From the NCBI GenBank assembly GCA_964605705.1, contig CAZSDW010000038.1:1-25576 (forward strand): DNA of 25,576 bases, read 5' to 3'. Below, piece by piece: positions 8,532 to 16,648 of the stretch (position 1 is its first letter; every line of letters begins with the position of its first letter). The DNA is from CAZSDW01 sp964605705 (lineage in GTDB: Bacteria > Fidelibacterota > UBA2242). The notes under the pieces were generated by a model. That model did no database searches. It had not been told where the DNA came from and saw only the letters and a list, made by a program, of their open reading frames with translations. The translations under genes and the position numbers were made by a program.

Positions 8532-10283
8532 TTACCTGATCAAACTGAGGAGTTCCTCGGCAGCTGCTTTGGGTCCCGCGGTTTCGAAACCTTTTATTCC
8601 CAGGCGGGTTCGGAGCTGCCCGACAAATATTTTATTCTTGAAAAATTGTCTAAAAAATCGATCGGCGATTTCATCATGCAGTTGCCGCCGCTGCACGGGA
8701 CCGAAAATATTCGCAAAATAACTCTGCACCAATCCGGTCGTGGCAGTTGTTCCCTTACTCATTACCTTTCCTTCACGAAATACTTCCAGGGCTGATTCCA
8801 CCGAATCAAATCTTTCGATAATTCGATGCTCTGCATCCACAGGATCATAATTATTTGCATAGAAAATGTAGTCAATTGAAACACCTTTTGTGATATTTTC
8901 AATCGATGTAACGGGTAGCACAATCCGGGCATTCGTCTGTCCGGCACTCATGATAATCGCCCGATCCAGCTGTCCGAAAGCGTAGCCGGGATGAAGGTCA
9001 TCAAGCCGCAGAAAAGCACCAATCTCCGTACCATACGCCGCGGCATTGCCCTGCTCGTCGATCGTTATTGAACCCATATCATCGGCAATAATGGTCAAAT
9101 CCTTGATATATTCATCCCCCAATTCCCGGAATGCCTCCAGGGACTCCGATTTTCCGGCACCGGAATCACCAATCAGAAGGATATTAGCCCGTTTATCATT
9201 TTTCAGTAAAATCTGAACCATGGCACCATGAAAAGGCAGATTGCCCTTCTTCATCACCGCCACATTATGAAGCGTCAAAATCATCTTTTTCAAATAACCG
9301 AAATAGCCGAATTCTTTGTCCCGGGGAACAACACCAACAAACAGGTTATTCTCTTTATCCTCGTAAAAAACCGTGGGCAGTTCACCATATTTTTCCACGT
9401 ATTTGCGCTCGACACCATAGAGATAAATACCGTCGGGTTGTCGCTCAAGATCCTCATCGGTCGCCAGCTGAAAGAGATTGCTCAGGGTAAATCCCAAATC
9501 GTAAAATGTTTCGTGGAAATAGACGTGCAATACCAGGGAGCCGACTTTGGCAGGAAAACAGAGCCATTCCCGGTCATCCAGTTGCATATCAGCGAGCGGG
9601 TTCTCGAATATTTCCAGAAAAGCTCCCCGGCGTTTGTTCATCGGTGGCTTAAAAATCAGGGGCGGATACAGCAGTATTTGCCGGATTACCGACACCTCTT
9701 TCAGAAAATCATAATTATTTGTCAGAAAGGTTCTTTTCAATGGTAATGCGATTGCTGCGACTTCAGCCCCGGCGTGAACCTGGCGAAATACCCGGGGATG
9801 CTTGGAAGTTATGCTCTCCTCAATATCACGATAAGCCAGCAGTACCAGGTGCATCAAACGTTCGACCGTCGTATTGAAGGTTCGATAGGGCCGTTTGTCG
9901 TAGCTTTCACCCTCGGAATCACAGAGAATAAAACGATCAAAACTGCGCCAGTAATTATAGAATAGTTCGACAAATTCACTGAGCAATTCTTTATTCCGGA
10001 AAAACACCTCCGAACCTTTGATAACACCGGGAACCAGTTCCGCATCCAATTTTGTTAAAAAATAGAGGGTTCTATAAAGCAGTATCCGGTCGGCATCGGT
10101 AATCTCATCTTTTCCGAAAATATTAAGAATCGGCGACTTCTTATGCACCAGGTGATCAATAAAATTTTTCAGAAGTTCCTTGAACAGATCGCTCTCGATG
10201 ACTTCTTCGATAGTATCCGCGATGCGGTCCCTGACGCCGAGAATGATCTTATTTTCAATGATCTTCGATGGAAATTTACTCAT
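8532..10283 (-). CDS. HPr kinase/PEP carboxykinase superfamily P-loop protein of unknown substrate
   Basis: A 583-residue protein whose C-terminal half has the HprK/PckA-type nucleotide fold. Seen: FHGAMVQI at 351-358, parallel to the LHG-x-hV-h-h segment of HPr kinase; a P-loop GDSGAGKSE at 372-380 (K378, S379); a Walker-B-like ADD at 400-402 followed by MGSI, as in HPr kinase VADD; and a distinctive LDDLHPGYAFGQLDRAIIMSAGQTN-type stretch at about 427-451. The N-terminal 330 residues are mainly helical and resemble no domain I know; the extreme N-terminus is helical and charged. True HPr kinases are about 310 residues and ATP-PEPCK about 530, and the PEPCK-specific catalytic motifs were not recognised, so neither assignment is safe. 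It is divergent from the DUF3783 gene with a 112-base gap. The fold is likely and the reaction unknown. Confidence 0.65.
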   Translation of the reverse strand: MSKFPSKIIENKIILGVRDRIADTIEEVIESDLFKELLKNFIDHLVHKKSPILNIFGKDEITDADRILLYRTLYFLTKLDAELVPGVIKGSEVFFRNKELLSEFVELFYNYWRSFDRFILCDSEGESYDKRPYRTFNTTVERLMHLVLLAYRDIEESITSKHPRVFRQVHAGAEVAAIALPLKRTFLTNNYDFLKEVSVIRQILLYPPLIFKPPMNKRRGAFLEIFENPLADMQLDDREWLCFPAKVGSLVLHVYFHETFYDLGFTLSNLFQLATDEDLERQPDGIYLYGVERKYVEKYGELPTVFYEDKENNLFVGVVPRDKEFGYFGYLKKMILTLHNVAVMKKGNLPFHGAMVQILLKNDKRANILLIGDSGAGKSESLEAFRELGDEYIKDLTIIADDMGSITIDEQGNAAAYGTEIGAFLRLDDLHPGYAFGQLDRAIIMSAGQTNARIVLPVTSIENITKGVSIDYIFYANNYDPVDAEHRIIERFDSVESALEVFREGKVMSKGTTATTGLVQSYFANIFGPVQRRQLHDEIADRFFRQFFKNKIFVGQLRTRLGIKGFETAGPKAAAEELLSLIR

Positions 10284-10395
10284 TTGTTTTCCCTTACATT
10301 AAAGAAGAATTAAGGTGTAATTTAGTATTCGCAGATATTTTTCCAATTTTCTTTTTTGTTTTTATTATCTTACACTATAAACAAGAAAGGTGACA

Positions 10396-10830
10396 ATGTC
10401 AAAAGGCGGTTTTCAAAAAGTCGGTCAGTCCGAAAAAGTGATCTATGGTCCCCGTAAATTGCTGCTATGTGGTTACAATTCAAGTGACCGGGAAAAATTC
10501 CGGGAATTAATGGAAACCGATGAATTAGCGACAATTCCGGTAGTATTTGCTGATCAGGATTCTTTACAACTCACTTTGAAGGAATTATTTCAAAAGGATA
10601 CACAAACCAATCCCCAAAAAGGTTCGAAAATGTATCGGGCGGTCATCATGGCGGGAATCAGCGAGCAGGAATTACATACAATTATAAACCGTTATCGGTC
10701 CAGCGGAATGCCAGCGCAATTCTGGGCAACACTGACGCCTATATCAGAAAACTGGCAGCTGAAGGATTTGCTGGAAGAATTGAAAAAAGAAAACGCAGCG
10801 CTGCGGAGCCGTCAGATTAAAAAGGCTTAA
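10396..10830 (+). CDS. DUF3783 domain protein
   Basis: A small soluble protein of 144 residues. The C-terminal part (about 80-135) matches the DUF3783 pattern: YRAVIMAGISEQELHTII, a GMPAQFWATLTPISENW stretch with the conserved LTP-x-s-x-x-W, and LKDLLEELKKE. The N-terminal part has a short alpha/beta region starting PRKLLLCGYN. No enzymatic function is known for the domain. I chose the ATG at 10396 because AAAGG at 10386-10390 is 5 bases upstream; a GTG two codons earlier (10390) overlaps that site and is less likely. It is divergent from the P-loop gene and convergent with the lipid kinase at 10896. Confidence 0.7.
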   Translation: MSKGGFQKVGQSEKVIYGPRKLLLCGYNSSDREKFRELMETDELATIPVVFADQDSLQLTLKELFQKDTQTNPQKGSKMYRAVIMAGISEQELHTIINRYRSSGMPAQFWATLTPISENWQLKDLLEELKKENAALRSRQIKKA

Positions 10831-10895
10831 TCCCATTCAGACGAGAGTATTACGGCAATAATTATTGATCTCTATGTGAGGTTTTTATTTCAGAT

Positions 10896-11786
10896 TTAGC
10901 GCCAGAAAACTTCCACTGCCTGATGCAAACATTTCACTTCCATGGGTGTAATGCCAAGCAGTTCACCGTCGGGCGTCAGAACTTTTGGCACAGCAGTTTC
11001 AACTCTGATTTCTTTCGCCTTAAAGGTTTCTACTTCTTCGATATGAATATGTTCTCCGGTAAAAATTTTCGGAAAACTCTGCAGCAATTTAATTCGCCCC
11101 AGTTTGCCCAGCAGAGTAACATCCAGGTAACCATCATCAATCTCAGCCGACGGCGCCATTAGAAAATTGGAGGTCCAGCGGGTGTTGGATATCTCCACGA
11201 AAATGTTATCCCGCTGATATTCCTGTCCATCAATGTTGATTGTCAACGGATAACTGTTCAGAAAAATGGTTTTTTGCAGGACACCAAGAGTATAAGAAAA
11301 ATTTCCAAAGACTTTCAATTTCTGGGCAATTTCACCAACATCGGCAACAAAACCGAGCCCGAGAATATTCAGGAAGTAATACGTTTCACCGTGGGTTGTA
11401 AATTGTCCGACATCCACCTTGCGGACCGACTTCCGGGCAATAATATCGATGGCATCTTTCCAGTGAGAATTGTGCAGCTCCAGGTCCCGGGCAAAAGCAT
11501 TGCCGGTCCCAATCGGCAAAATACCGATCGGAGGTTTCTTTCTGGCGCCGTTCTGGTAATAACCGTTTATTACCTCAAACAACGTTCCATCACCACCCGC
11601 GGCGACAATGCCATCATACTGGCTGAAATCACTCTCCCGAACGATTAAAATACCATGTTCATGATAATCGGTCGTTCGTAAATCAAAATCGATATTCTTT
11701 TCCTGAAAATAGGCTTCAACTTCAGGCAGAATTTTCCCAGCCCTTCCATGCCCGGCAAAAGGATTAAAAACTAACAGTGTTTTCAT
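10896..11786 (-). CDS. YegS/DgkB-type diacylglycerol (lipid) kinase
   Basis: Phosphorylates a lipid such as diacylglycerol at the cytoplasmic membrane, returning it to phosphatidate. Seen: an N-terminal NPFAGHGRAGK (residues 8-18) phosphate-binding loop; the catalytic GGDGTLFEVING at 64-75; PIGTGNAFARDL at 91-102; a C-terminal beta-sandwich with YLDVTLLGKLGRIKLL; and TPDGELLGITP near the end, the usual DGE motif. The length of 296 residues is standard. It lies 69 bases after murB on the same strand and is the last of a four-gene minus-strand group. A second, more divergent paralogue is on the other side of murB. Lipid substrate is inferred from the family. Confidence 0.9.
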   Translation of the reverse strand: MKTLLVFNPFAGHGRAGKILPEVEAYFQEKNIDFDLRTTDYHEHGILIVRESDFSQYDGIVAAGGDGTLFEVINGYYQNGARKKPPIGILPIGTGNAFARDLELHNSHWKDAIDIIARKSVRKVDVGQFTTHGETYYFLNILGLGFVADVGEIAQKLKVFGNFSYTLGVLQKTIFLNSYPLTINIDGQEYQRDNIFVEISNTRWTSNFLMAPSAEIDDGYLDVTLLGKLGRIKLLQSFPKIFTGEHIHIEEVETFKAKEIRVETAVPKVLTPDGELLGITPMEVKCLHQAVEVFWR

Positions 11787-11855
11787 ACGATAATTTACTC
11801 CATATTATAAGAAAAATTAAATCAATCAACGAATTTTGCCCACACCAATTTATCT

Positions 11856-12764
11856 TTAAAAACCGAGAAAATGAATCTCTGTTTTTAATTCGACATTGAA
11901 ATTCTTCAGAACTGTTTTTTGGACCTCGGCGATAATCCGGCAGACATCCTCAGCCCTAGCCGCTCCACAGTTAATGATAAAATTTGCATGCTTTTCGGAG
12001 ATCATCGCATCGCCAATTCGCAATCCTTTCAGCCCGGCTTCTTCAATCAGTCGTCCGGCATAATCACCGGGTGGACGCTTGAAAACCGAGCCGGCGGAGG
12101 GAAATAACAACGGCTGCCTGGCTGCCCGGCGAGCGAGAATTTCTTTGCGGATTTCTGTCAAGTCGGCTGTCTCACCCGGCTCCATTGAAAATTTTGCCTC
12201 GATAATGACAGCATCCGGAGCAATATCGGTATCACGATACCCCATCTCGATTTCATTTCGCATCAATATCCTGACACCATTTTCAGGATCAATAATAGTA
12301 ATGGAATGAAGAATATCTTTGATTTCAGTATCGAAGGCGCCGGCATTCAGCGTCACTGCGCCACCGATTCCACCGGGAATACCGGACAATCTCTCCATTC
12401 CGGAAAGTCCCTGCTGAATCGCCATCTGCGTGATATCTTCGAGCAAGGTGCCCGCTCCAGCACTAATCATCAAATCTTCAATAACCATCTGGTTGAAAGC
12501 AGTCGAAATATCGATCACCATTCCTCGAAAACCGGCATCGCTGACCAGCAGATTACTCCCTTTGCCGATGACAAAGCGGGGAATCTCAAGGTCCTGAATA
12601 ACTGCGAGCAATGTCTGTAGATCAGTCAGATCGGCGGGATAGAAATAGTAATCCGCGGGACCACCGATTTTGTAAGACGTATGTCCGGCAAGCGGTTCAT
12701 TCAGCAAAAGCCGCCCGCGCAGATTCGCCTTTATTTTCTGGTAATGACTATTTTTCGGATTCAT
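11856..12764 (-). CDS. murB: UDP-N-acetylenolpyruvoylglucosamine reductase
   Basis: MurB is the FAD/NADPH enzyme that reduces UDP-GlcNAc-enolpyruvate to UDP-MurNAc in peptidoglycan synthesis. Seen: HTSYKIGGPADYYFYP at 28-43; FAD-binding GKGSNLLVSDAGFRG at 67-81; GIPGGIGGAVTLNAGAF at 128-144; RRAARQPLLFPSAGSVFKRP at 212-231 with the catalytic serine at 226; ISEKHANFIIN; and the terminal KTEIHFLGF with Glu296 as the probable second catalytic acid. The compact length of 302 residues and the ARRAARQPL segment fit the type II (Gram-positive-like) MurB. It sits between two lipid-kinase genes rather than in an mur/fts cluster. All catalytic residues are present. No clear ribosome binding site is visible. 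Confidence 0.96.
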   Translation of the reverse strand: MNPKNSHYQKIKANLRGRLLLNEPLAGHTSYKIGGPADYYFYPADLTDLQTLLAVIQDLEIPRFVIGKGSNLLVSDAGFRGMVIDISTAFNQMVIEDLMISAGAGTLLEDITQMAIQQGLSGMERLSGIPGGIGGAVTLNAGAFDTEIKDILHSITIIDPENGVRILMRNEIEMGYRDTDIAPDAVIIEAKFSMEPGETADLTEIRKEILARRAARQPLLFPSAGSVFKRPPGDYAGRLIEEAGLKGLRIGDAMISEKHANFIINCGAARAEDVCRIIAEVQKTVLKNFNVELKTEIHFLGF

Positions 12765-12845
12765 GCACGCTTAATCAAATTAGTTCAGGCGGAATATAAA
12801 TATTCAGGTTTTAGATTCACATAGAAAAGTAAATTCAAATGGAAA

Positions 12846-13775
12846 TTACACGATCAGTTTTATCAAGCGGGGCAGAATTGTATATTCACAGGGCAGGTGC
12901 CCGATAATTTCACCATCCGCTTCAACTGCCACTTTATGATCATCGGAATTGACCTTGACAGTATAACCCTGATGGTATTCCGCCCGGGATTTCTTCAATA
13001 CCGTTCCCCGGTAAAGCGACGGGATGAATCCCAGAGTCCTTAAACTGCCCATATGATTAATCATCGCGATATGCAGTTTTCCATCGTCACAACAGGATTG
13101 GATCCCGTAATTCATACCACCACCGAAGTAAGCGCATTTGAAAACCGTCAGGTTTTTCAGTGAGCGATTCAGCTGTTCAGTTCGATCAATGGTGACATCG
13201 GTAGCAAAATTCCCAAACAGGAAGATATTTTTGAAACCTGCGCAAAGCGCCGCCACATCGACATTAAGACGTTTCAGGAAGGACATGAGTACCGTATTCT
13301 TATTGAAACCGACAATCGATTCACTGATGACGCCGATACTTGAATTCGCCAGAAAGTAGCGGGTAAGCGGATGCCCGTATTCATCATGGCAGACAAGTTT
13401 CACGACATCCACCGAATAATATTTTTCCGAATGGATCCGGTCAATGAATGGCAGCCGTTCTGCAAACATCTTCTCCACATCACAACTGCTGCCGGCTCCC
13501 AGAAAAACCAGCTGGAGTTCCGGATCGACCAGGCGATCACTCCGAACGACGCCGTTCAGCACCTCGTTCAGGGTTCCGTCACCGCCAAATACATAGATCC
13601 GTTTGACTCCTTCGGACAGCGCCCGTTCAGCCAGTTTCAGCGCATGTCCGGGATAATCGCTCGGATGACAATTTATTCGGCAATCCTGATCCTTTACAGT
13701 GTTGATAAATTCCTGCCATCGCTGACGCGCTTTGCCACCGCCCGCCAGTAAATTGATAATAAAAAACTTCTCCAT
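12846..13775 (-). CDS. Divergent YegS/DgkB-type lipid kinase with altered GTGN motif
   Basis: The second diacylglycerol-kinase-like protein in the group, 309 residues. Seen: MEKFFIINLLAGGGKA at 1-16; GGDGTLNEVLNG at 64-75, the catalytic loop; and in place of the usual PLGTGNDFA there is FLGAGSSCDVEKMF at 91-104. The C-terminal beta domain has GMNYGIQSCCDDGKLHIAMI and a VEADGEIIG motif corresponding to DGE. The reading frame is open upstream to 13952, but that would overlap the preceding gene by 169 bases. The ATG at 13775 starts exactly where the family's N-terminus begins and leaves an 8-base gap, suggesting coupling. The altered motif may mean a different lipid or sphingosine-like substrate; this is inference. 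Confidence 0.85.
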   Translation of the reverse strand: MEKFFIINLLAGGGKARQRWQEFINTVKDQDCRINCHPSDYPGHALKLAERALSEGVKRIYVFGGDGTLNEVLNGVVRSDRLVDPELQLVFLGAGSSCDVEKMFAERLPFIDRIHSEKYYSVDVVKLVCHDEYGHPLTRYFLANSSIGVISESIVGFNKNTVLMSFLKRLNVDVAALCAGFKNIFLFGNFATDVTIDRTEQLNRSLKNLTVFKCAYFGGGMNYGIQSCCDDGKLHIAMINHMGSLRTLGFIPSLYRGTVLKKSRAEYHQGYTVKVNSDDHKVAVEADGEIIGHLPCEYTILPRLIKLIV

Positions 13776-13783
13776 ATCACGGT

Positions 13784-14863
13784 CTAATGCAGCGATAAAT
13801 CCTCCCATACCAGTGATTGCTTCAGATGCCTGACCATATCGCCACGGTCGGGATCGGCTGGTCTGAAGACAGTGTAAAAGTTTATCGGGATAGACAAGCC
13901 GATAAATTTTGAAAATACTTTTTCCTGTTTCGATTTCAGGGGATATCCGCAACGGAAAAACCGATAACTTTTACGATAATTTCGGATCGTCCATTTCAGC
14001 AGATCCCTCGCAGCATCCATATATTGATCTTCAAATGCCAGATGACGAATAACCATCTCCAATAATGGTTCACCTTCAGCCGGCACAAAATTAAGCGGAC
14101 TGATTAATTTTTTCAAAAGGGCGTATTCACCGCCGTAATGACTGATCACGGTATTCTTGAATCCGGACTGATCCCAGAGGCTGATGGCTGCAATTACGGT
14201 ATCATTTTTCAATGCCAGCCAGGTGTTGTTCAGTACAAAATCTTTTTGCCGGTAAAGTGCTTTTAAATGATCGATACTCCAATCCGGTCCCAGTTCCCGG
14301 TCGGAATAAAACCGTCGAAACAACTCTGCCATTGCAGGAATATCGGATTGTACAGCCGGGCGGATTTTGTATTTTTTGCGCAGGTACAGGGACGGAAGCA
14401 GAAAGATGTTTTTAGCTCGATAATGACTGACCAGGTCAAAGGGCGGTATGCCCGCCCGTCCCGATAATAGCGCTTCCATCGCCCGGTTTGCGCCGATTAC
14501 CAGAATAAATCCGAACTTGATCGGAGTTTTCATCAAGTAATCCATTGTGTATTTCATCAGCCGGAATGTCAGGAGTACATTCTGGGAAGGATTTTCAATC
14601 TTGATTCCGCCAATATAGGCAACGGACAGGGGATTTCCCTTAAAATTTACCTTCCGAAATACAATTCCGACAGTTCCGATAATTTTCTGATCCTGCTCGG
14701 CAACAAAAATCACGGGTTCTTCACCCAGTAATTCATCTATATAAAAATAGTCGGGCGTTCGATCATTATTTACTACCAGTTTCGCATCCATCGGGGCTCG
14801 GCGTGACAAATCCAGCAGAGCTTCATTATCACGCTTTGTCGCCACACGAATTTGCATAATCAC
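13784..14863 (-). CDS. Tandem-domain GNAT N-acetyltransferase-like protein
   Basis: A 359-residue protein with two GNAT-like halves. Seen: first half (about 1-165) starts IRVATKRDNEALLDL and continues to VIFVAEQDQKIIGTVGIVF and VAYIGGIKIENPSQNVLLTFRLMKYTMDYLM, the usual GNAT beta4-beta5/helix 3 layout but with a weak Q-x-x-G-x-A. The second half (about 166-330) starts KIRPAVQSDIPAMAELF and has TWLALKNDTVIAAISLWDQ. A similar two-half design is found in MshD-like and aminoglycoside-like acetyltransferases. The acceptor is unknown. It heads a minus-strand group with the YegS-like gene 8 bases downstream, so the two products may act in one lipid or envelope pathway. ATG codons at 14863 and 14857 are both possible starts. 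Confidence 0.75.
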   Translation of the reverse strand: MIMQIRVATKRDNEALLDLSRRAPMDAKLVVNNDRTPDYFYIDELLGEEPVIFVAEQDQKIIGTVGIVFRKVNFKGNPLSVAYIGGIKIENPSQNVLLTFRLMKYTMDYLMKTPIKFGFILVIGANRAMEALLSGRAGIPPFDLVSHYRAKNIFLLPSLYLRKKYKIRPAVQSDIPAMAELFRRFYSDRELGPDWSIDHLKALYRQKDFVLNNTWLALKNDTVIAAISLWDQSGFKNTVISHYGGEYALLKKLISPLNFVPAEGEPLLEMVIRHLAFEDQYMDAARDLLKWTIRNYRKSYRFFRCGYPLKSKQEKVFSKFIGLSIPINFYTVFRPADPDRGDMVRHLKQSLVWEDLSLH

Positions 14864-14969
14864 CCAATGATATTTTAATTAACTGATTTTAGAACTGGTC
14901 ACTAAAAAATGCAAGATTTATCCCATGTGTATTTAGTTTCTAATTGAAGAATAATTTGTAAATTTGCCC

Positions 14970-15187
14970 ATGAAAAATTTTACCCTCATATTCGTATTAC
15001 TGATCCAGACACTCAGCGGTCTGATTCCGATCTGCTCGCACTGTAAAAAAAAATCCGCAATGATGGCGGGTACTATGAACAGTTGGAGAAGTACATCATG
15101 GACCATTCCGATGCTGTTTTCAGTCATGGAATCTGCCCGGAGTGCGCTGAAAAAATCTACCAGGAGTACAATTTAAAAAAGCTATAA
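14970..15187 (+). pseudogene. Frameshifted remnant of a sensor-protein Cys4 C-terminal module
   Basis: From the ATG at 14970 the frame reads a short hydrophobic start, then TLSGLIPICSHCKK, which is the beginning of the Cys-x2-Cys module usually found at the C-terminus of PAS or receiver proteins. The frame then fails in a run of nine A (15045-15053 area). In another frame the module continues normally: IRNDGGYYEQLEKYIMDHS, then FSHGICPECAEKIYQEY, ending at a TAA at 15185-15187. Removing two A or adding one restores a full module. In the uncorrected frame the protein stops at 15176. No upstream sensor domain is present, so this is a decayed fragment, a sequencing error in a homopolymer, or a slippage-dependent small gene. 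The intact counterpart lies in the sensor at 21801-23444. Confidence 0.7.
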
Positions 15188-15260
15188 TATTTTAATAATG
15201 ATTGTCCAGATGGTTATTATATAGAATTTCATCCCAATTTTATAAAGGATTTTCACGACT

Positions 15261-16508
15261 ATGAATTATAAGAATATTCTAAAAACGCTCGGTCCGGGAA
15301 TTCTTTTCGCCGGCGCTGCTATCGGAGGTTCTCATCTTGTCCAGTCAACCCGGGCAGGCGCCAGCTATGGCATGGACCTGCTTGTCCTCGTAATTCTGAT
15401 TAACCTGTTCAAATATCCATTCTTTGAATATGGTCATCGCTACACAGCTGCGACCGGAGAGAGTATTCTGCAGGGTTATCTGAAACTTGGGCGATCCACA
15501 GTCTGGATTTTCTTTATAATGAATATATTTACCTCCGTGATCAATGGCGCGGCTGTGACACTGGTAACCGCCGGATTGTGCGCCAACTTATTCGGATTGA
15601 CCTTAACTACGACCAGTATCAGTTTATTGATCCTAGTCATGACCATCACCATTCTCTTTATCGGTCGCTACGCTTTTCTCGATCTGATCATGAAAATCAT
15701 GATCTCAATCTTAGCCCTGATGACCTTTCTGACCGTCAATGTCGCCCTGAAAGCCCACACTGGAATAATCATGGATACCCAGATTGCCAAACCTGAATTG
15801 TGGAACGCAGCGGGCATTGCATTTTTGCTGGCGCTGATGGGCTGGATGCCGGCGCCGATTGAAATTTCCGTCTGGCCTTCCCTCTGGGCACTGGAACGGT
15901 CCGAATATACTCACTATCGACCAACAGTCCGGGAAGCACTGGTTGATTTTCATATCGGTTATGTCGGGACAACCCTGATGGCACTCTTTTTTTTACTTCT
16001 GGGCGCGCTGGTTATGTTCGGTTCAGGGGAGACATTTTCAAATAACGGCGTGGTCTTTTCCGGACAACTCGTCTCGCTGTACACCAAGACAATCGGCGAA
16101 TGGAGCCGCATTTTCATCGCCACGATTGTATTCACCACCATGCTGAGTACTACCCTGACTGTTTTTGACGCCTATCCGCGAACCATGGCAGGTTCGATGC
16201 AATTACTGATCAAATCATTTTCAAAAAAGAGCAATCTGCTCTATATGATATTTGGGATCCTTATGGCGATTATCTCACTGATGATAATCGCTATGTTCGT
16301 AAGCGGATTAAAAACCATGATGGATTTTGCGACAATTGTAGCCTTCCTGGCAGCGCCGGTTTTCGCTATTATCAATTACCGGGTTGTCACGGCACCTTTT
16401 ATGCCGGAAGAGCACCGACCTAAAACATGGTTAAGAATATTGAGCTGGGCAGGCATCATCTTTCTCATATCATTCTCGGTGATCTATATAGTCAGCCAAT
16501 TTCTATAA
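15261..16508 (+). CDS. Nramp (SLC11)-superfamily transporter without canonical metal-binding residues
   Basis: A 415-residue, about 11-helix inner-membrane protein. Seen: TM1 aligns without gaps to MntH (LGP...AGAS-Y/F-GY), but the DPGN metal motif is GGSH at residues 22-25; TM6 has GWMPAPIEISVW, where the MPH motif is MPA (196-198), so the Met is kept and the His lost. ATGESIL near 64-70 and FDAYPRTMAGS near 315 are further family landmarks. Such divergent members are commonly annotated as Nramp divalent metal transporters, but loss of the Asp and Asn ligands makes Mn/Fe transport uncertain. A possible AAAGGA lies 11 bases or so before the ATG. It is preceded by the broken Cys4 fragment. The fold is firm, the substrate unknown. 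Confidence 0.85.
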   Translation: MNYKNILKTLGPGILFAGAAIGGSHLVQSTRAGASYGMDLLVLVILINLFKYPFFEYGHRYTAATGESILQGYLKLGRSTVWIFFIMNIFTSVINGAAVTLVTAGLCANLFGLTLTTTSISLLILVMTITILFIGRYAFLDLIMKIMISILALMTFLTVNVALKAHTGIIMDTQIAKPELWNAAGIAFLLALMGWMPAPIEISVWPSLWALERSEYTHYRPTVREALVDFHIGYVGTTLMALFFLLLGALVMFGSGETFSNNGVVFSGQLVSLYTKTIGEWSRIFIATIVFTTMLSTTLTVFDAYPRTMAGSMQLLIKSFSKKSNLLYMIFGILMAIISLMIIAMFVSGLKTMMDFATIVAFLAAPVFAIINYRVVTAPFMPEEHRPKTWLRILSWAGIIFLISFSVIYIVSQFL

Positions 16509-16613
16509 ACCAGCCGTTTCGAAAAGGTACCCTCCTACCATCATTTCGAACTCCTAGAGCAACCTGATAAAATAATTATAATCCGACCGTCCTCGTTAAA
16601 GCCTGAATGCGTA

Positions 16614-16642
16614 TTGACAATCGGCACACATTTTATTAATAT
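16614..16642 (+). promoter_or_regulatory. Sigma70-like promoter of the toxin-antitoxin pair, probably leaderless
   Basis: TTGACA at 16614-16619, a 17-base spacer, and TAATAT at 16637-16642. A transcript starting 6-7 bases after the -10 would begin at or next to the ATG at 16649. No ribosome binding site is present, which fits a leaderless mRNA. The -35 is a perfect consensus and the -10 matches four of six positions. Confidence 0.6.
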
Positions 16643-16648
16643 ACATCT

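Noticed and set aside
9228..9746. 172-residue open frame antisense to the HPr-kinase-like gene
   Set aside because: It lies wholly opposite a gene with clear conserved motifs, shows no recognisable protein pattern and has no ribosome binding site; a shadow frame.
10390..10395. GTG start two codons before the DUF3783 ATG
   Set aside because: The GTG overlaps the AAAGG ribosome binding site, which is properly spaced for the ATG at 10396.
10856..10867. Perfect palindrome CAATAATTATTG between convergent genes
   Set aside because: A 12-base, AT-only-rich palindrome is easily found by chance in a 65-base AT-rich gap and lacks a U-run.
13776..13952. In-frame upstream extension of the second lipid kinase (59 extra residues)
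   Set aside because: It would overlap the GNAT gene by 169 bases, and the family's N-terminal motif begins exactly at the ATG at 13775.
14959..14966. TAAATTTG resembling the Bacteroidota -7 promoter box TAnnTTTG
   Set aside because: It ends 3 bases before the ATG of a broken gene, with no TTTG-type -33 box at the right distance.
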